Positions 27,268 through 35,674 of a DNA stretch of 64,000 bases are shown in pieces (positions within the stretch are counted from its first letter, which is position 1; every line of letters begins with the position of its first letter). Source of the DNA: Rhodobacteraceae bacterium F11138 (GTDB taxonomy: Bacteria > Pseudomonadota > Alphaproteobacteria > Rhodobacterales > Rhodobacteraceae). The stretch covers positions 62,001 through 126,000 of the forward strand of contig JAEKDP010000010.1 in assembly GCA_016521575.1 (NCBI GenBank). The letters run 5' to 3'. A program made the translations under genes and the position numbers. The notes under the pieces are model-generated. The model saw nothing but the letters and a program-made list of their open reading frames with translations, made no database searches and was not told the origin of the DNA.

Positions 27268-27308
27268 TGTAAATTAATACACAAAGCAGACCGTTTTTCT
27301 GTAAATTA
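27268..27308. promoter_or_regulatory. Direct repeats between the importer operon and the ScfR-type gene
   Basis: TGTAAATTA occurs at 27268-27276 and 27300-27308, spaced 32 bases, about three helical turns, in an AT-rich 230-base divergent spacer. They are a candidate binding site for the regulator encoded immediately to the right. The assignment is from position only; the TTTGCAAA motif known for PccR does not appear here. Confidence 0.4.
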
Positions 27309-27366
27309 TTTTATGTTGCGCCGCAGAAAGCCCTTGATATGCCGATAAAAACACAGCCGATCCCCG

Positions 27367-28674
27367 ATGGCCCGTGACACGCTGACAGGCGGCCGTATCC
27401 GCGAACGCCGCTTGATCGCGGGTCTGAAACAGGCCGATCTGGCGCGCCAGGTGGGGATATCGGCATCCTATCTCAACCTGATCGAACACAACCGTCGCAG
27501 AATCGGCGGCAAGCTGTTGCTGGACATTGCGCATGTGCTGGGCGTTGAGCCATCGATGCTGACACAGGGGGCCGAGGCGGCCCTGATCGAGACGCTGCGC
27601 GAGGCCGCCGCGGATGCGGTTGCCGTTGCAGCGGAAGTCGACCGTGCGGATGAATTCGCCGGTCGTTTTCCAGGCTGGGCCGAGGTGCTGGCGGGGGGGC
27701 ATCGGCGTATTGCGTCGCTGGAGCGGACCGTCGAAACCCTGTCGGACCGGCTGACCCATGACCCGCAGCTTGCAGCCTCGTTGCACGAGGTTCTGTCGAC
27801 CGCGACGGCGATCCGCTCGACCGCATCGATCCTGGCGGAAACTGGTGAACTGGAAGCGGAATGGCGGGACCGGTTTCACCGCAACCTGAATGAAGAAAGC
27901 CGGCGACTGGCGGAAAGCAGCAAGGCGCTGGTGGCGTATCTGGACGAAAGCGGCGGCGACGACAGCCGGCGCGGGGTGCCGCAGGAAGAGGTCGAAGCCT
28001 TTATTCTGGCGCGGGGGCATCATTTTGCGACGCTGGAAACTGGTCAGGATGAACCGAACGATCTGGTGCGCGATGCGGCCCAGCTGACCTCTCCGGCGGC
28101 CCGGACCATCGCGCGCGATGTGCTGTCGGCCTATTGCAAGGACATGCGCGCCATGCCTTTGGCTGCATTTCTGGACGCCTTGCGCGAGACAGACGCGAAC
28201 CCTCTGGCCTTGGCAGGGATCTTCAATGTCGATCTGGCGGCGGTTTTCCGGCGCTTGGCGGCCATGCCGCCGGGCGTGCCGGGCAGCGACGCGGGGCTGG
28301 TGGTGTGCGACGCCTCGGGCAGTATTGTTTTCCGCAAGCAGATCGAAGGTTTCGCGCTGCCCAGATTCGGCGAATCCTGCCCGTTGTGGCCGATGTTCAC
28401 AGCACTCAGCCGTCCCATGGCGCCGATCCGGCGGCGGGTGTCGCAAACCGGACGCTCGGCGATGGTGTTCGATTGCATGGCAATCGCGCAACCGATCGGG
28501 ACGGCAGAGTTTGAAGCCGATCCGCTGTTTCAGTCGACGATGCTGATTCTGCCCGTCAAAGGCGAAGATGCGACCGGGAAACCTGTACAGCCCGTCGGCA
28601 GCAGTTGTCGCGTCTGTACCCGTGCGGGCTGTCATGCGCGCCGTGAACCTTCAATCCTGAGCGAAGGCTTTTGA
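27367..28674 (+). CDS. ScfR-family (XRE, short-chain acyl-CoA type) transcriptional regulator
   Basis: A 435-residue regulator. An XRE helix-turn-helix lies at about 9-64 ('RIRERRLIAGLKQADLARQVGISASYLNLIEHNRR'). A long C-terminal sensor region resembles DUF2083/ScfR proteins such as PccR and RamB, which bind acyl-CoA. The end carries a cysteine/histidine cluster, 'SSCRVCTRAGCHARRE', usual for this family. It probably controls the divergent importer or acyl-CoA metabolism. PccR in Rhodobacter is encoded beside pccB; here this homologue is 13 kb away, so the two could be paralogues. ATG 27367 has only a weak ribosome site. Confidence 0.82.
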   Translation: MARDTLTGGRIRERRLIAGLKQADLARQVGISASYLNLIEHNRRRIGGKLLLDIAHVLGVEPSMLTQGAEAALIETLREAAADAVAVAAEVDRADEFAGRFPGWAEVLAGGHRRIASLERTVETLSDRLTHDPQLAASLHEVLSTATAIRSTASILAETGELEAEWRDRFHRNLNEESRRLAESSKALVAYLDESGGDDSRRGVPQEEVEAFILARGHHFATLETGQDEPNDLVRDAAQLTSPAARTIARDVLSAYCKDMRAMPLAAFLDALRETDANPLALAGIFNVDLAAVFRRLAAMPPGVPGSDAGLVVCDASGSIVFRKQIEGFALPRFGESCPLWPMFTALSRPMAPIRRRVSQTGRSAMVFDCMAIAQPIGTAEFEADPLFQSTMLILPVKGEDATGKPVQPVGSSCRVCTRAGCHARREPSILSEGF

Positions 28675-28759
28675 CAGGGCCATTAAGGCAAGAGTAGGCT
28701 GGTGCAAAAGCAATAATCTTGCGTGATCGAACGCCGCTTTCTGGGGAGGAAATGCGTAG

Positions 28760-29140
28760 ATGGACCGACATGTTCTGCTGATCGAGGACGAACCGAACAT
28801 CATCGAGGCGATCCGTTTCCTGCTGACCCGCGACGGGTGGTCCGTGGATACCCATTCAGATGGTGCTGACGCGGTCGAAGCGATCCGGGACGCCGGTCCG
28901 GACCTGGTGATTCTGGATCTGATGTTGCCTGGCAAGAGCGGCCTGGAGATCCTGCGCGATCTGCGCGCGCTGCCGGAAACCGAAAAGCTGCCGGTTCTGA
29001 TGCTGACCGCCCGAGGCCAATCGCGCGACCGTGAAATGGCCGAAAGGGCCGGGGTCAGCCGGTTCATGACCAAGCCGTTCTCGAATGCCGAGGTGCTGAC
29101 GGCGGTGCGTGATCTGTTGGCGCAAGCGTCACAATCATGA
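28760..29140 (+). CDS. Single-domain (CheY-like) response regulator
   Basis: A 126-residue receiver domain with no output domain. The acidic pocket is E9/D10 with the phosphorylation site D53 ('LVILDLMLPGKSG'), switch T83 ('MLTARG') and K105 ('FMTKPFS'). GGGGAGG lies 6-12 bases upstream of the ATG region. It overlaps the next gene by four bases (ATGA) and is part of a three-gene unit ending in a transporter-type histidine kinase, its probable partner. How it signals onward is unknown; an orphan FliM-like protein is encoded just after the kinase. Confidence 0.93.
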   Translation: MDRHVLLIEDEPNIIEAIRFLLTRDGWSVDTHSDGADAVEAIRDAGPDLVILDLMLPGKSGLEILRDLRALPETEKLPVLMLTARGQSRDREMAERAGVSRFMTKPFSNAEVLTAVRDLLAQASQS

Positions 29141-29454
29141 CCGATCCGGCTTCGGGGCAGGACCGTCAGGGCGCGGTTTTTCTTGAACGTCAGAGCTATC
29201 GCCGCCGCCGTTTGATGGATGCGGCGCGCTTGTTGCCCATGTTGGGGGGGGTGTTGTTCGCCTTGCCGCTGTTGTGGCCTGTTGCGTCGCCGGGGCCTGA
29301 TGCGGTGGATACCGGGCAAACGGTGCCGATGTCGACCGCGATCGTCTATATCTTTCTGGCGTGGTCCGGTTTGATTGCAAGCGTGGCCTTGTTCGGCTTC
29401 AGCACAAGACACTGGACCGTCAGCGATACGCCGCGCGGACCGGGGCGGCAATAA
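29137..29454 (+). CDS. Small two-TM membrane protein
   Basis: A 105-residue protein with two hydrophobic segments (about 32-50 'LLPMLGGVLFALPLLWPVA' and 68-88 'IVYIFLAWSGLIASVALFG') after a basic N-terminus ('ERQSYRRRRLMDAARL'). No named family recognised. It is coupled at both ends, ATGA with the receiver and TAATG with the kinase. Its topology recalls the small subunits (DUF485, DUF4212) encoded beside sodium/solute symporters, so it may be a small partner of the symporter-like part of the next protein; that is inference. Confidence 0.75.
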   Translation: MTDPASGQDRQGAVFLERQSYRRRRLMDAARLLPMLGGVLFALPLLWPVASPGPDAVDTGQTVPMSTAIVYIFLAWSGLIASVALFGFSTRHWTVSDTPRGPGRQ

Positions 29455-32129
29455 TGGCGTCGCTCAATCTGCTGGTCCTTGTGTGCATGGGCTATGTGGT
29501 CTTGTTGTTCCTTGTCGCCTTTGCCGCGGATCGGCTGGCGGCGCGCGGGCGCAGCACCTGGCTGCGCAGCCCGCTGATCTATACCCTGTCGCTGTCGATC
29601 TACTGCACCGCCTGGACCTTTTACGGGGCGGTCGGTTATGCGGCCCGTTCGGGGCTGGAATTCGTCACCATCTATCTGGGACCGACGCTGGTTATGGTCG
29701 GCTGGTGGTGGGGCCTGCGCAAGCTGGTCCGGATCGGGCGCAGCCAGCGGGTGACGTCGGTCGCGGACCTGATTTCGTCCCGCTATGGCAAGTCCAATAC
29801 ATTGGCGATCTGCGTCACCTTGCTGGCGGTGGTCGGGGTCACACCCTATATCGCGCTGCAATTGCAGTCCATCACCCTGTCGTTCGCCACATTTTCCGAA
29901 GCCGACCCGACCGCGGCCTATTCCGAAGGATCCAGCGTGCTGCTGGTCGCGGCGGGGCTGGCGGTTTTTGCGATCCTTTTCGGCACCCGAAATCTGGACG
30001 TGAACGAACGGCACCACGGCGTGGTGACAGCCGTTGCGCTCGAGGCCGTGGTGAAGCTGTTCGCGCTGCTGGCGGTCGGCATCTATGTGGTATGGGGGCT
30101 TTCCGGCGGTGTCGGTCCGATGATGCAGCGCATCGACGCGTCCTCCATCGGCACCTGGCAGGTGCATTCCGGTCGCTGGGCGGCCATCACCTTTCTGTCT
30201 GCCGCCGCCTTTGTCTGCCTGCCGCGGATGTTTCAGGTCATGGTGGTCGAGAATGACGACGAAAGACATCTGCGCACGGCCGCCTGGGCCTTTCCACTCT
30301 ACATGCTGCTGATGAGCCTGTTTGTGGTGCCCATCGCCGTTGTCGGGCTGGATATCATGCCACCGGGAGAGAACCCGGACCTGTTCGTGTTGACTGTCCC
30401 GCTCAGCCAGGGGCGGGAAGGGTTGGCGATGCTGTCCTTTCTGGGCGGGTTCTCGTCGGCCACCTCCATGGTGATCGTCGCGGCCATGGCGCTGTCCACA
30501 ATGGTGTCCAACCATATCGTGATGCCGATCTGGCTGTCCGCACGCGGCGATGGTGCTTCGGTTTCGGGGGATGTGCGCAGCGTCGTGCTGTTGGCGCGCC
30601 GGATCTCTATCGCAGGGATTCTGGCGTTGGGCTATTTCTATTACCGCCTGTCGGGGGGCGGTTCGGCGCTGGCGGCGATCGGATTGATCGCTTTCGCTGG
30701 CATAGCCCAGATCCTGCCTGCGCTGATCGGTGGGCTGTTCTGGCGCGGCGCCACACGCACCGGCGCATTGGTCGGGTTGCTGGTGGGATTTGCGCTCTGG
30801 GCCTATACGTTGCTTCTGCCGGCGCTGGGGTCGGGGTTGCTGTCGCAATCGGTCTTGCAGGATGGCCTGTTCGGGCTGCACTGGCTTCGCCCCTATGCTC
30901 TGTTCGGGATTTCCGGGCTGGACCCGATCGTGCATTCCGTGATGTGGAGCATGACCCTGAACGCCGCGACCTTCTGCGCGGTGTCGCTGGCCAGTTTTCC
31001 CAGCCCGCTGGAACGGTTGCAGGGGGCGCAGTTCGTCAACGTGTTCGAGCATTCCGCAGGCCCGCGCGGCTGGACCGGTTCCGTGGCCCAAAGCGAGGAT
31101 CTGATGATAATGTCGCAGCGGATTCTGGGGGCGGGGCAGGCGCAGGACCTGTTTCAACGCGAAGCCGAAGCGCAGGGTGTGCGCGGTCATCTGCCGGAAC
31201 CGACGCCTGCCTTTCTGGAAATGCTTGAACGCGAACTGGCCGGATCGGTGGGCGCGGCGACGGCACATGCGATGATTGGCCAGATCGTGGGCGGATCGTC
31301 GGTCTCGGTCGAGGATCTGCTGGCGGTGGCGGATGAAAGCGCGCAGATGCTGGAATATTCCAGCCAGCTTGAAGTCAAGTCCGTCGAACTCAGCCGCACG
31401 GCGCGCAAGTTGCGCGAGGCCAACGAGAAACTGACCCAGCTATCGGTGCAAAAGGATGCCTTTCTCAGTCAGGTCAGCCATGAATTGCGCACGCCGATGA
31501 CGTCGATCCGGGCGTTCTCGGAAATTCTGCGCGATGCGGACGGGTTGGAACCGGCGGAACAGACCCGATGTGCCACGATCATCCATGACGAGGCGTTGCG
31601 TTTGACCCGGCTGCTGAACGATCTGCTGGACCTGAGCGTTCTGGAAAGCGGACAGGTCAGTCTGAACATGCGCTACGGGCTGTTGTCCGACGTGCTCGAT
31701 CACGCCGAAGCGGCGGCGTTGGCCGGGGCGGACAGCCCTTTGACAGTGCAACGTCACCGCGCCGGTGAGGCGGTGCAACTGCAATCCGATCTGGATCGTT
31801 TGGCGCAGGTGTTCATCAATCTGATCGCCAACGCGCAGAAATATTGCAACGCGGATCAGCCTGAATTGCGGATCACCGTGCAGGTGACGGATGGCAATGC
31901 GGTGATAGATTTCATCGACAACGGACGCGGGATTCCGGTCGAGGCGCAGGCAACGATTTTTGACAAATTCGTCCGTTTGCGCGGCGAAAAGGTAGGAGGC
32001 GCCGGGCTGGGACTGGCGATCTGCCGCGAGATCATGCAGCGCTTGGGGGGCAATGTCACCTATCTGGCCGATCGGGGCGGCGGTGCCTTTCGGGTCGTGC
32101 TACCGGTGGCCGGGCGCGTTGCGGCATGA
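29454..32129 (+). CDS. Sodium/solute symporter-type sensor histidine kinase
   Basis: An 891-residue hybrid of a sodium:solute symporter (SSS) domain, about residues 1-500 with around thirteen helices, and a cytoplasmic kinase. After a linker and coiled coil ('ARKLREANEKLTQLS') comes the HisKA box 'FLSQVSHELRTPMTS' with phosphorylated H676. HATPase motifs are 'LIANAQKYCN' (N box), 'DNGRGIP' (G1) and 'GGAGLGLAICREI' (G2). The architecture is that of CrbS-like kinases, which couple substrate sensing or transport to signalling, in known cases controlling acetate use. ATG 29454 overlaps the previous stop by one base. Partner regulator: the single-domain receiver at 28760. Confidence 0.92.
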   Translation: MASLNLLVLVCMGYVVLLFLVAFAADRLAARGRSTWLRSPLIYTLSLSIYCTAWTFYGAVGYAARSGLEFVTIYLGPTLVMVGWWWGLRKLVRIGRSQRVTSVADLISSRYGKSNTLAICVTLLAVVGVTPYIALQLQSITLSFATFSEADPTAAYSEGSSVLLVAAGLAVFAILFGTRNLDVNERHHGVVTAVALEAVVKLFALLAVGIYVVWGLSGGVGPMMQRIDASSIGTWQVHSGRWAAITFLSAAAFVCLPRMFQVMVVENDDERHLRTAAWAFPLYMLLMSLFVVPIAVVGLDIMPPGENPDLFVLTVPLSQGREGLAMLSFLGGFSSATSMVIVAAMALSTMVSNHIVMPIWLSARGDGASVSGDVRSVVLLARRISIAGILALGYFYYRLSGGGSALAAIGLIAFAGIAQILPALIGGLFWRGATRTGALVGLLVGFALWAYTLLLPALGSGLLSQSVLQDGLFGLHWLRPYALFGISGLDPIVHSVMWSMTLNAATFCAVSLASFPSPLERLQGAQFVNVFEHSAGPRGWTGSVAQSEDLMIMSQRILGAGQAQDLFQREAEAQGVRGHLPEPTPAFLEMLERELAGSVGAATAHAMIGQIVGGSSVSVEDLLAVADESAQMLEYSSQLEVKSVELSRTARKLREANEKLTQLSVQKDAFLSQVSHELRTPMTSIRAFSEILRDADGLEPAEQTRCATIIHDEALRLTRLLNDLLDLSVLESGQVSLNMRYGLLSDVLDHAEAAALAGADSPLTVQRHRAGEAVQLQSDLDRLAQVFINLIANAQKYCNADQPELRITVQVTDGNAVIDFIDNGRGIPVEAQATIFDKFVRLRGEKVGGAGLGLAICREIMQRLGGNVTYLADRGGGAFRVVLPVAGRVAA

Positions 32130-32287
32130 CTGCGGGCATCGCCCGCTGAACGCCGTTGCCTCGACTGTTTGATGACCGCTGCCGCGCGGTGCCTGCCGGA
32201 CAAGTGAATGCGTTGCCCGTAAAGGGAATTGTAACCAACGCCGCGTTAGATCGACCCCAAGCAGAACGCATAGGCAGGTCGGAGCCA

Positions 32288-33445
32288 ATGGCAATCACCG
32301 GGTCCAACACAGGATTGAAACGCAAGATGGAAGCCAGCCGCGAAGACGCGGCGGCCACCGGCCGTTCGGCGGCGGGTGCCTTGCGGCTGGCGATGGCACG
32401 GGCCGCCGATGATGTGTTCGATCTGGCCGTGTCGGTGATCGGTGCAACCCATACCCGGGTTGGTCAGGACGAACTGGGCAGGCATCTGTCAGACGACCGC
32501 CTGCAGATTCTGCTGGACGGTCCGGATGGCCAATTGGGGGCCTTGACGCTGGACCGTGCTTTCCTGGTTGCGCTGATACAGCAACAGACCATGGGGCGGC
32601 TGACCGGGGGGGCGCCGGACGAACGTCCCTTCACCGGGACCGACGCCGCGCTGACCGCACCGCTGATTGACGCCATGCTGCGACAGGCCTGTGAACTGGC
32701 GGATCGACCCCAGGACAGGCAATGTCTGTCGGGTTTTCGATTCGGTGCCAGGGGCGAGGATGCGCGCACCATTGTTCTGGCGATGGAGGCGGACCGCTTT
32801 CGGGTTTTCGATCTGACGTTCGAATTTGGCGGCGGACCCGAACAGGGCGCCCTGTGCCTGATTTTGCCCGAACCTGACAAACCGGCCCGGTCACAGCCAA
32901 GCGATGCTGCAGATCCCTCGGCTCAGCGCATGGGCGCGGCGGTCGAAATGGCGCGCGCTGACTTGACGGCGGTGATTTGCAGGATGCGGATTCCGTTGGC
33001 GGATCTGTCCGCAATGCAGGAAGGCGATATGCTGCCCCTGCTGCAAGAGCATATGGACCGCACCGATCTTGTCTCGATCCTGGGCAAGAAGGTGGCCACC
33101 GGACGTCTGGGGCAGATCAATGGCATGCGCGCCTTGCGTTTGAACGAAACCCGGCTTCCCCGACACAACATGCCCGATACGGACGGTTTTGCGGCGGATA
33201 TCGGCGCACAATCGGCAATGGTCAGCGATCCGATGACTGTAGATGGCAACGTGGTACCGCAAGAATCGCCCGAAACGGATTCGCACGGCCCGCCATCGCC
33301 GCAAAAAGATGACGCGAGCGGTGAAACACTCGGCGCCATGACGCCACAAGAGGCGGCGCAATCCATATCCGATCTGGCCGGAATCGGAATGGACGATGAT
33401 GGTTCTGACGCCGAAGACGCACCACAGCCGGTGTCAATCGGCTGA
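32288..33445 (+). CDS. Orphan FliM/FliN (SpoA-domain) family protein
   Basis: A 385-residue protein with a FliM-like middle region and a C-terminal SpoA domain (about 215-285: 'ICRMRIPLADLSAMQEGDMLPLLQ...LVSILGKKVATGRLGQINGMRALRL'). It ends in an acidic, low-complexity tail. The CheY-binding N-terminal motif of true FliM (LSQxEID) is absent. No other flagellar or type III secretion gene is in the window. It follows the transporter-type kinase by 158 bases. ATG 32288 has GGAG four bases upstream; a start at 32327 is possible. Whether it joins a flagellar C-ring or a different complex is unknown. Confidence 0.78.
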   Translation: MAITGSNTGLKRKMEASREDAAATGRSAAGALRLAMARAADDVFDLAVSVIGATHTRVGQDELGRHLSDDRLQILLDGPDGQLGALTLDRAFLVALIQQQTMGRLTGGAPDERPFTGTDAALTAPLIDAMLRQACELADRPQDRQCLSGFRFGARGEDARTIVLAMEADRFRVFDLTFEFGGGPEQGALCLILPEPDKPARSQPSDAADPSAQRMGAAVEMARADLTAVICRMRIPLADLSAMQEGDMLPLLQEHMDRTDLVSILGKKVATGRLGQINGMRALRLNETRLPRHNMPDTDGFAADIGAQSAMVSDPMTVDGNVVPQESPETDSHGPPSPQKDDASGETLGAMTPQEAAQSISDLAGIGMDDDGSDAEDAPQPVSIG

Positions 33446-33556
33446 TACCGTTGAGCCGTTGTCTTGCGATGGCGGATCGGCCATTCCGACGTCGATGGGC
33501 GCAGTGGGTTTTTGGCTGTCTGGCGTGCGGCCATGAACCCTGCCGCCCGCGATCAG

Positions 33557-33982
33557 TCAGGAGCGCGACAACTGTTCCAGTGTCGGGCGCAGCCCATCCA
33601 GCTGGTAGCCGGCCGCAGCGGTATCTGCGAGGATCTCATCGGGGCTGCGCGTTTTCGCTTCTCCCAGCGCCCAGACCACGGAACTGCGGGTTCCGGATGC
33701 ACAATATGCCAGAACCGGGCCTTCGGCGTCCTCAATCAGTTCGTGTTGCAGCGCGACATTTTCGGGCGTCATGGTCTGATGGGTCAGCGGCAGGAATTCG
33801 AACCGCATCCCGGCGGCGCGCACCGCGTCTGCGATGGCTTTGGACTGATGACTTGGCGGGACTTCCTGGTCCGGCCGATTGCAGACGACCAGCGAAATAC
33901 CCGCCTGCGCGATGGCGGAGATATCTTCTGCCGAGATCTGCGGCGAGACCGAGTAGCGGGGAGACAACGGGCGCATTTCCAT
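33557..33982 (-). CDS. TIGR01244/DUF442 family protein (phosphatase- or sulfurtransferase-like)
   Basis: A 141-residue protein with a dual-specificity-phosphatase-like fold. The candidate active site is 'VLAYCASGTRSSVVW', a Cys...Arg loop, and the N-terminal block is 'RYSVSPQISAEDISAIAQAGISLVVCNRPDQE'. Family members are often fused to beta-lactamase-like persulfide dioxygenases (BLH/Blh) in sulfide handling, and are annotated as sulfurtransferases or phosphatases. The enzyme activity is not established. Start at ATG 33982, or a second ATG six bases later. Convergent with the FliM-like gene. Confidence 0.8.
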   Translation of the reverse strand: MEMRPLSPRYSVSPQISAEDISAIAQAGISLVVCNRPDQEVPPSHQSKAIADAVRAAGMRFEFLPLTHQTMTPENVALQHELIEDAEGPVLAYCASGTRSSVVWALGEAKTRSPDEILADTAAAGYQLDGLRPTLEQLSRS

Positions 33983-34225
33983 AGATCGTATCTTACGGCG
34001 CTGCTTTCGTCCTGTCCAGTCGCGATGCGCGCCGTTTCCCGGCGTATCCAAGCCGCTGACCTGTCGATCATGTGGTTCGCCGGGTCGAGATTGCGGATGA
34101 AATCAGCCGTAGGTTGTGCTATGGTGACGAGGCTGCCAACCGGTTGCCGGATGTCGCGCAACGAAGTGTCGCGCTGATGTTACGCAAACATCGTATGCAA
34201 GACAGACCAGAAGGGGAGGTCCGAT

Positions 34226-34441
34226 ATGACGACGGCGAATATCAAGAAAACCGCAGAGATTCTGGAACAGGATATTGCCCGCGCGGAACCTGCGGCGCGT
34301 CTGGCCCTGCAGCCCCAGTTCTCACAGGCTCTTTTTCGCATGGCGGCGCATGGCGAACGTGTTCCCGTGCGGATGCGCAGTCTGGATGCCCGATTGATGG
34401 ACGAGGCAATCGAAGCCAGGTTCGACAATATGCCGGTCTGA
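34226..34441 (+). CDS. Small hypothetical protein, 71 residues
   Basis: Begins 'MTTANIKKTAEILEQDIARAEPAARLALQPQFSQALFRMAAHGERV' and is mostly helical by composition, with no signal or membrane segment. GGGGAGG lies 8-14 bases upstream of ATG 34226, a strong ribosome site. Not assigned to a family. It is convergent with the small membrane protein at 34461, with 19 bases between them. Confidence 0.65.
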   Translation: MTTANIKKTAEILEQDIARAEPAARLALQPQFSQALFRMAAHGERVPVRMRSLDARLMDEAIEARFDNMPV

Positions 34442-34460
34442 AACCGGATCGCGGACGGGG

Positions 34461-34679
34461 TCAGCCCAGGATAATTCCCAGAACGACCAGCATCAGGCCG
34501 GTGACCGATACGAAAAGCGCCGCCATGTTCATTGGCAGAACCGTCTGCAATGTGGCGCGCATTTCGGCTTCGTCCAGCTTTGCCCGGCGGGCTTTGGCGA
34601 CGCGCAGAATGCACCAGATCAATCCTGCCAGACCAACAAGGGACAGGGCCGCGCCGGCCCAGATCATCATATCAAACAT
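34461..34679 (-). CDS. Small membrane protein, 72 residues
   Basis: Two hydrophobic helices (about 5-27 'MIWAGAALSLVGLAGLIWCILRV' and 50-71 'MNMAALFVSVTGLMLVVLGIILG') joined by a charged loop ('AKARRAKLDEAEMRATLQTVLP'). No family name known to me. GGAAGC precedes the ATG at 34679. Single gene facing away from gapR. Confidence 0.65.
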   Translation of the reverse strand: MFDMMIWAGAALSLVGLAGLIWCILRVAKARRAKLDEAEMRATLQTVLPMNMAALFVSVTGLMLVVLGIILG

Positions 34680-34823
34680 AGTGCTTCCAGGGTTTGTGAC
34701 GTGCTCCTGCGCCTAGCCCAATGAATGCGTGTGCGCAACCTTGATGCCATTCCGCCTTGCGTCATTGCGGGGCCGGATATATCCCGCAAGTCCCTGCAAC
34801 CGATGATCGAGAGAACCCTTCGA

Positions 34824-35084
34824 ATGAGTGATACCAACACCGACACCAGCTACAAGGTGACAGCTGACGAATTGCGCCAGTTCATCGAACGCGTCGAGCG
34901 TTTGGAAGCGGAAAAGAAGGATATCGCCGAACAGCAGAAAGAGGTGATGGCCGAGGCCAAGGCGCGGGGCTACGATACCAAGGTCATGCGCAAGGTGATC
35001 GCATTGCGCAAACGCGACAAGGATGACATTGCCGAAGAAGAGGCCATTTTGGAAATGTACAAGGAAGCCTTGGGAATGGCATGA
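34824..35084 (+). CDS. gapR: GapR-family nucleoid-associated protein (DUF2312)
   Basis: An 86-residue all-helical, highly charged protein. The core 'VTADELRQFIERVERLEAEKKDIAEQQKEVMAEAKARGYDTKVMRKVIALRKRDKDDIAEEEAILEMYKEALGM' matches alphaproteobacterial GapR. GapR tetramers clamp overtwisted, AT-rich DNA ahead of replication and transcription and stimulate topoisomerases. Start ATG 34824; the open frame extends upstream without homology. Followed by a 302-base gap before gatC. Confidence 0.93.
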   Translation: MSDTNTDTSYKVTADELRQFIERVERLEAEKKDIAEQQKEVMAEAKARGYDTKVMRKVIALRKRDKDDIAEEEAILEMYKEALGMA

Positions 35085-35386
35085 CGCGCGATTAATGTTT
35101 TGAACGTGTTGGCGGGCGGATGTGTCGCATCGCCTCTGCAACCGGTGCCTGACCCAGGCAAAGAACCAAGTAAAGGTAGGGGAATACGCGCGGGAACGGA
35201 ATAGTAACGCGGCGATGCGCCCCAAGACATTCCAGTGCCGGGGCGGCGTTGTTCCCCGCAGGCGGTGGCCTTTTGGCGACCCTCCCCGCGGCTGTGCCAT
35301 GTCGGTCGCGGCCCAGATCCGCAGTGCCCCTTGCGAGCCGCCCGTCGCAGGGGTAAACGCCCCGGTAACACAGCATGAGAGGTCCC
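35085..35386. other. Intergenic stretch, gapR to gatC
   Basis: 302 bases without a supportable gene. Frames on both strands are open but have shadow-type composition and no ribosome sites. GC-rich segments around 35240-35300 can form local stems. A GAGAGG ribosome site for gatC is at 35377-35382. Nothing else recognised. Confidence 0.5.
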
Positions 35387-35674
35387 ATGTCGATTGATCA
35401 GAACACTGCCGCCCGGGTGGCCAAGCTGGCCCGGATCAAGGTCGAACAAGATGCGTTGCCCGCGTTGGCGACCGAGTTCAACACCATTCTGGGTTTCATC
35501 GAGCAACTGAACGAGGTCGATGTGGACGGGGTCGAACCGATGACCTCGGTGACGCCGCAGCGTTTGAAGCGGCGTCCTGACGTGGTGACGGATGGCGACC
35601 AGCAGGCCAAGGTGCTGAGCAACGCTCCGGATGCGCGCGAAGGTTTCTTTGCAGTTCCCAAGGTGGTCGAGTGA
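35387..35674 (+). CDS. gatC: Asp-tRNA(Asn)/Glu-tRNA(Gln) amidotransferase subunit C
   Basis: A 95-residue GatC that wraps around the GatA-GatB interface and stabilises the amidotransferase. Family pattern: '[58 protein letters not shown]' and the C-terminal '[16 protein letters not shown]'. Start ATG 35387 with GAGAGG upstream. Its stop overlaps the gatA start as TGATG. Confidence 0.96.
   Translation: MSIDQNTAARVAKLARIKVEQDALPALATEFNTILGFIEQLNEVDVDGVEPMTSVTPQRLKRRPDVVTDGDQQAKVLSNAPDAREGFFAVPKVVE

Noticed and set aside
29346-31268. Very long frame (640 codons) opposite the transporter-type kinase
   Set aside because: Composition is His/Gln/Arg/Pro-rich without domains; it mirrors the GC-rich third positions of the true gene on the other strand.
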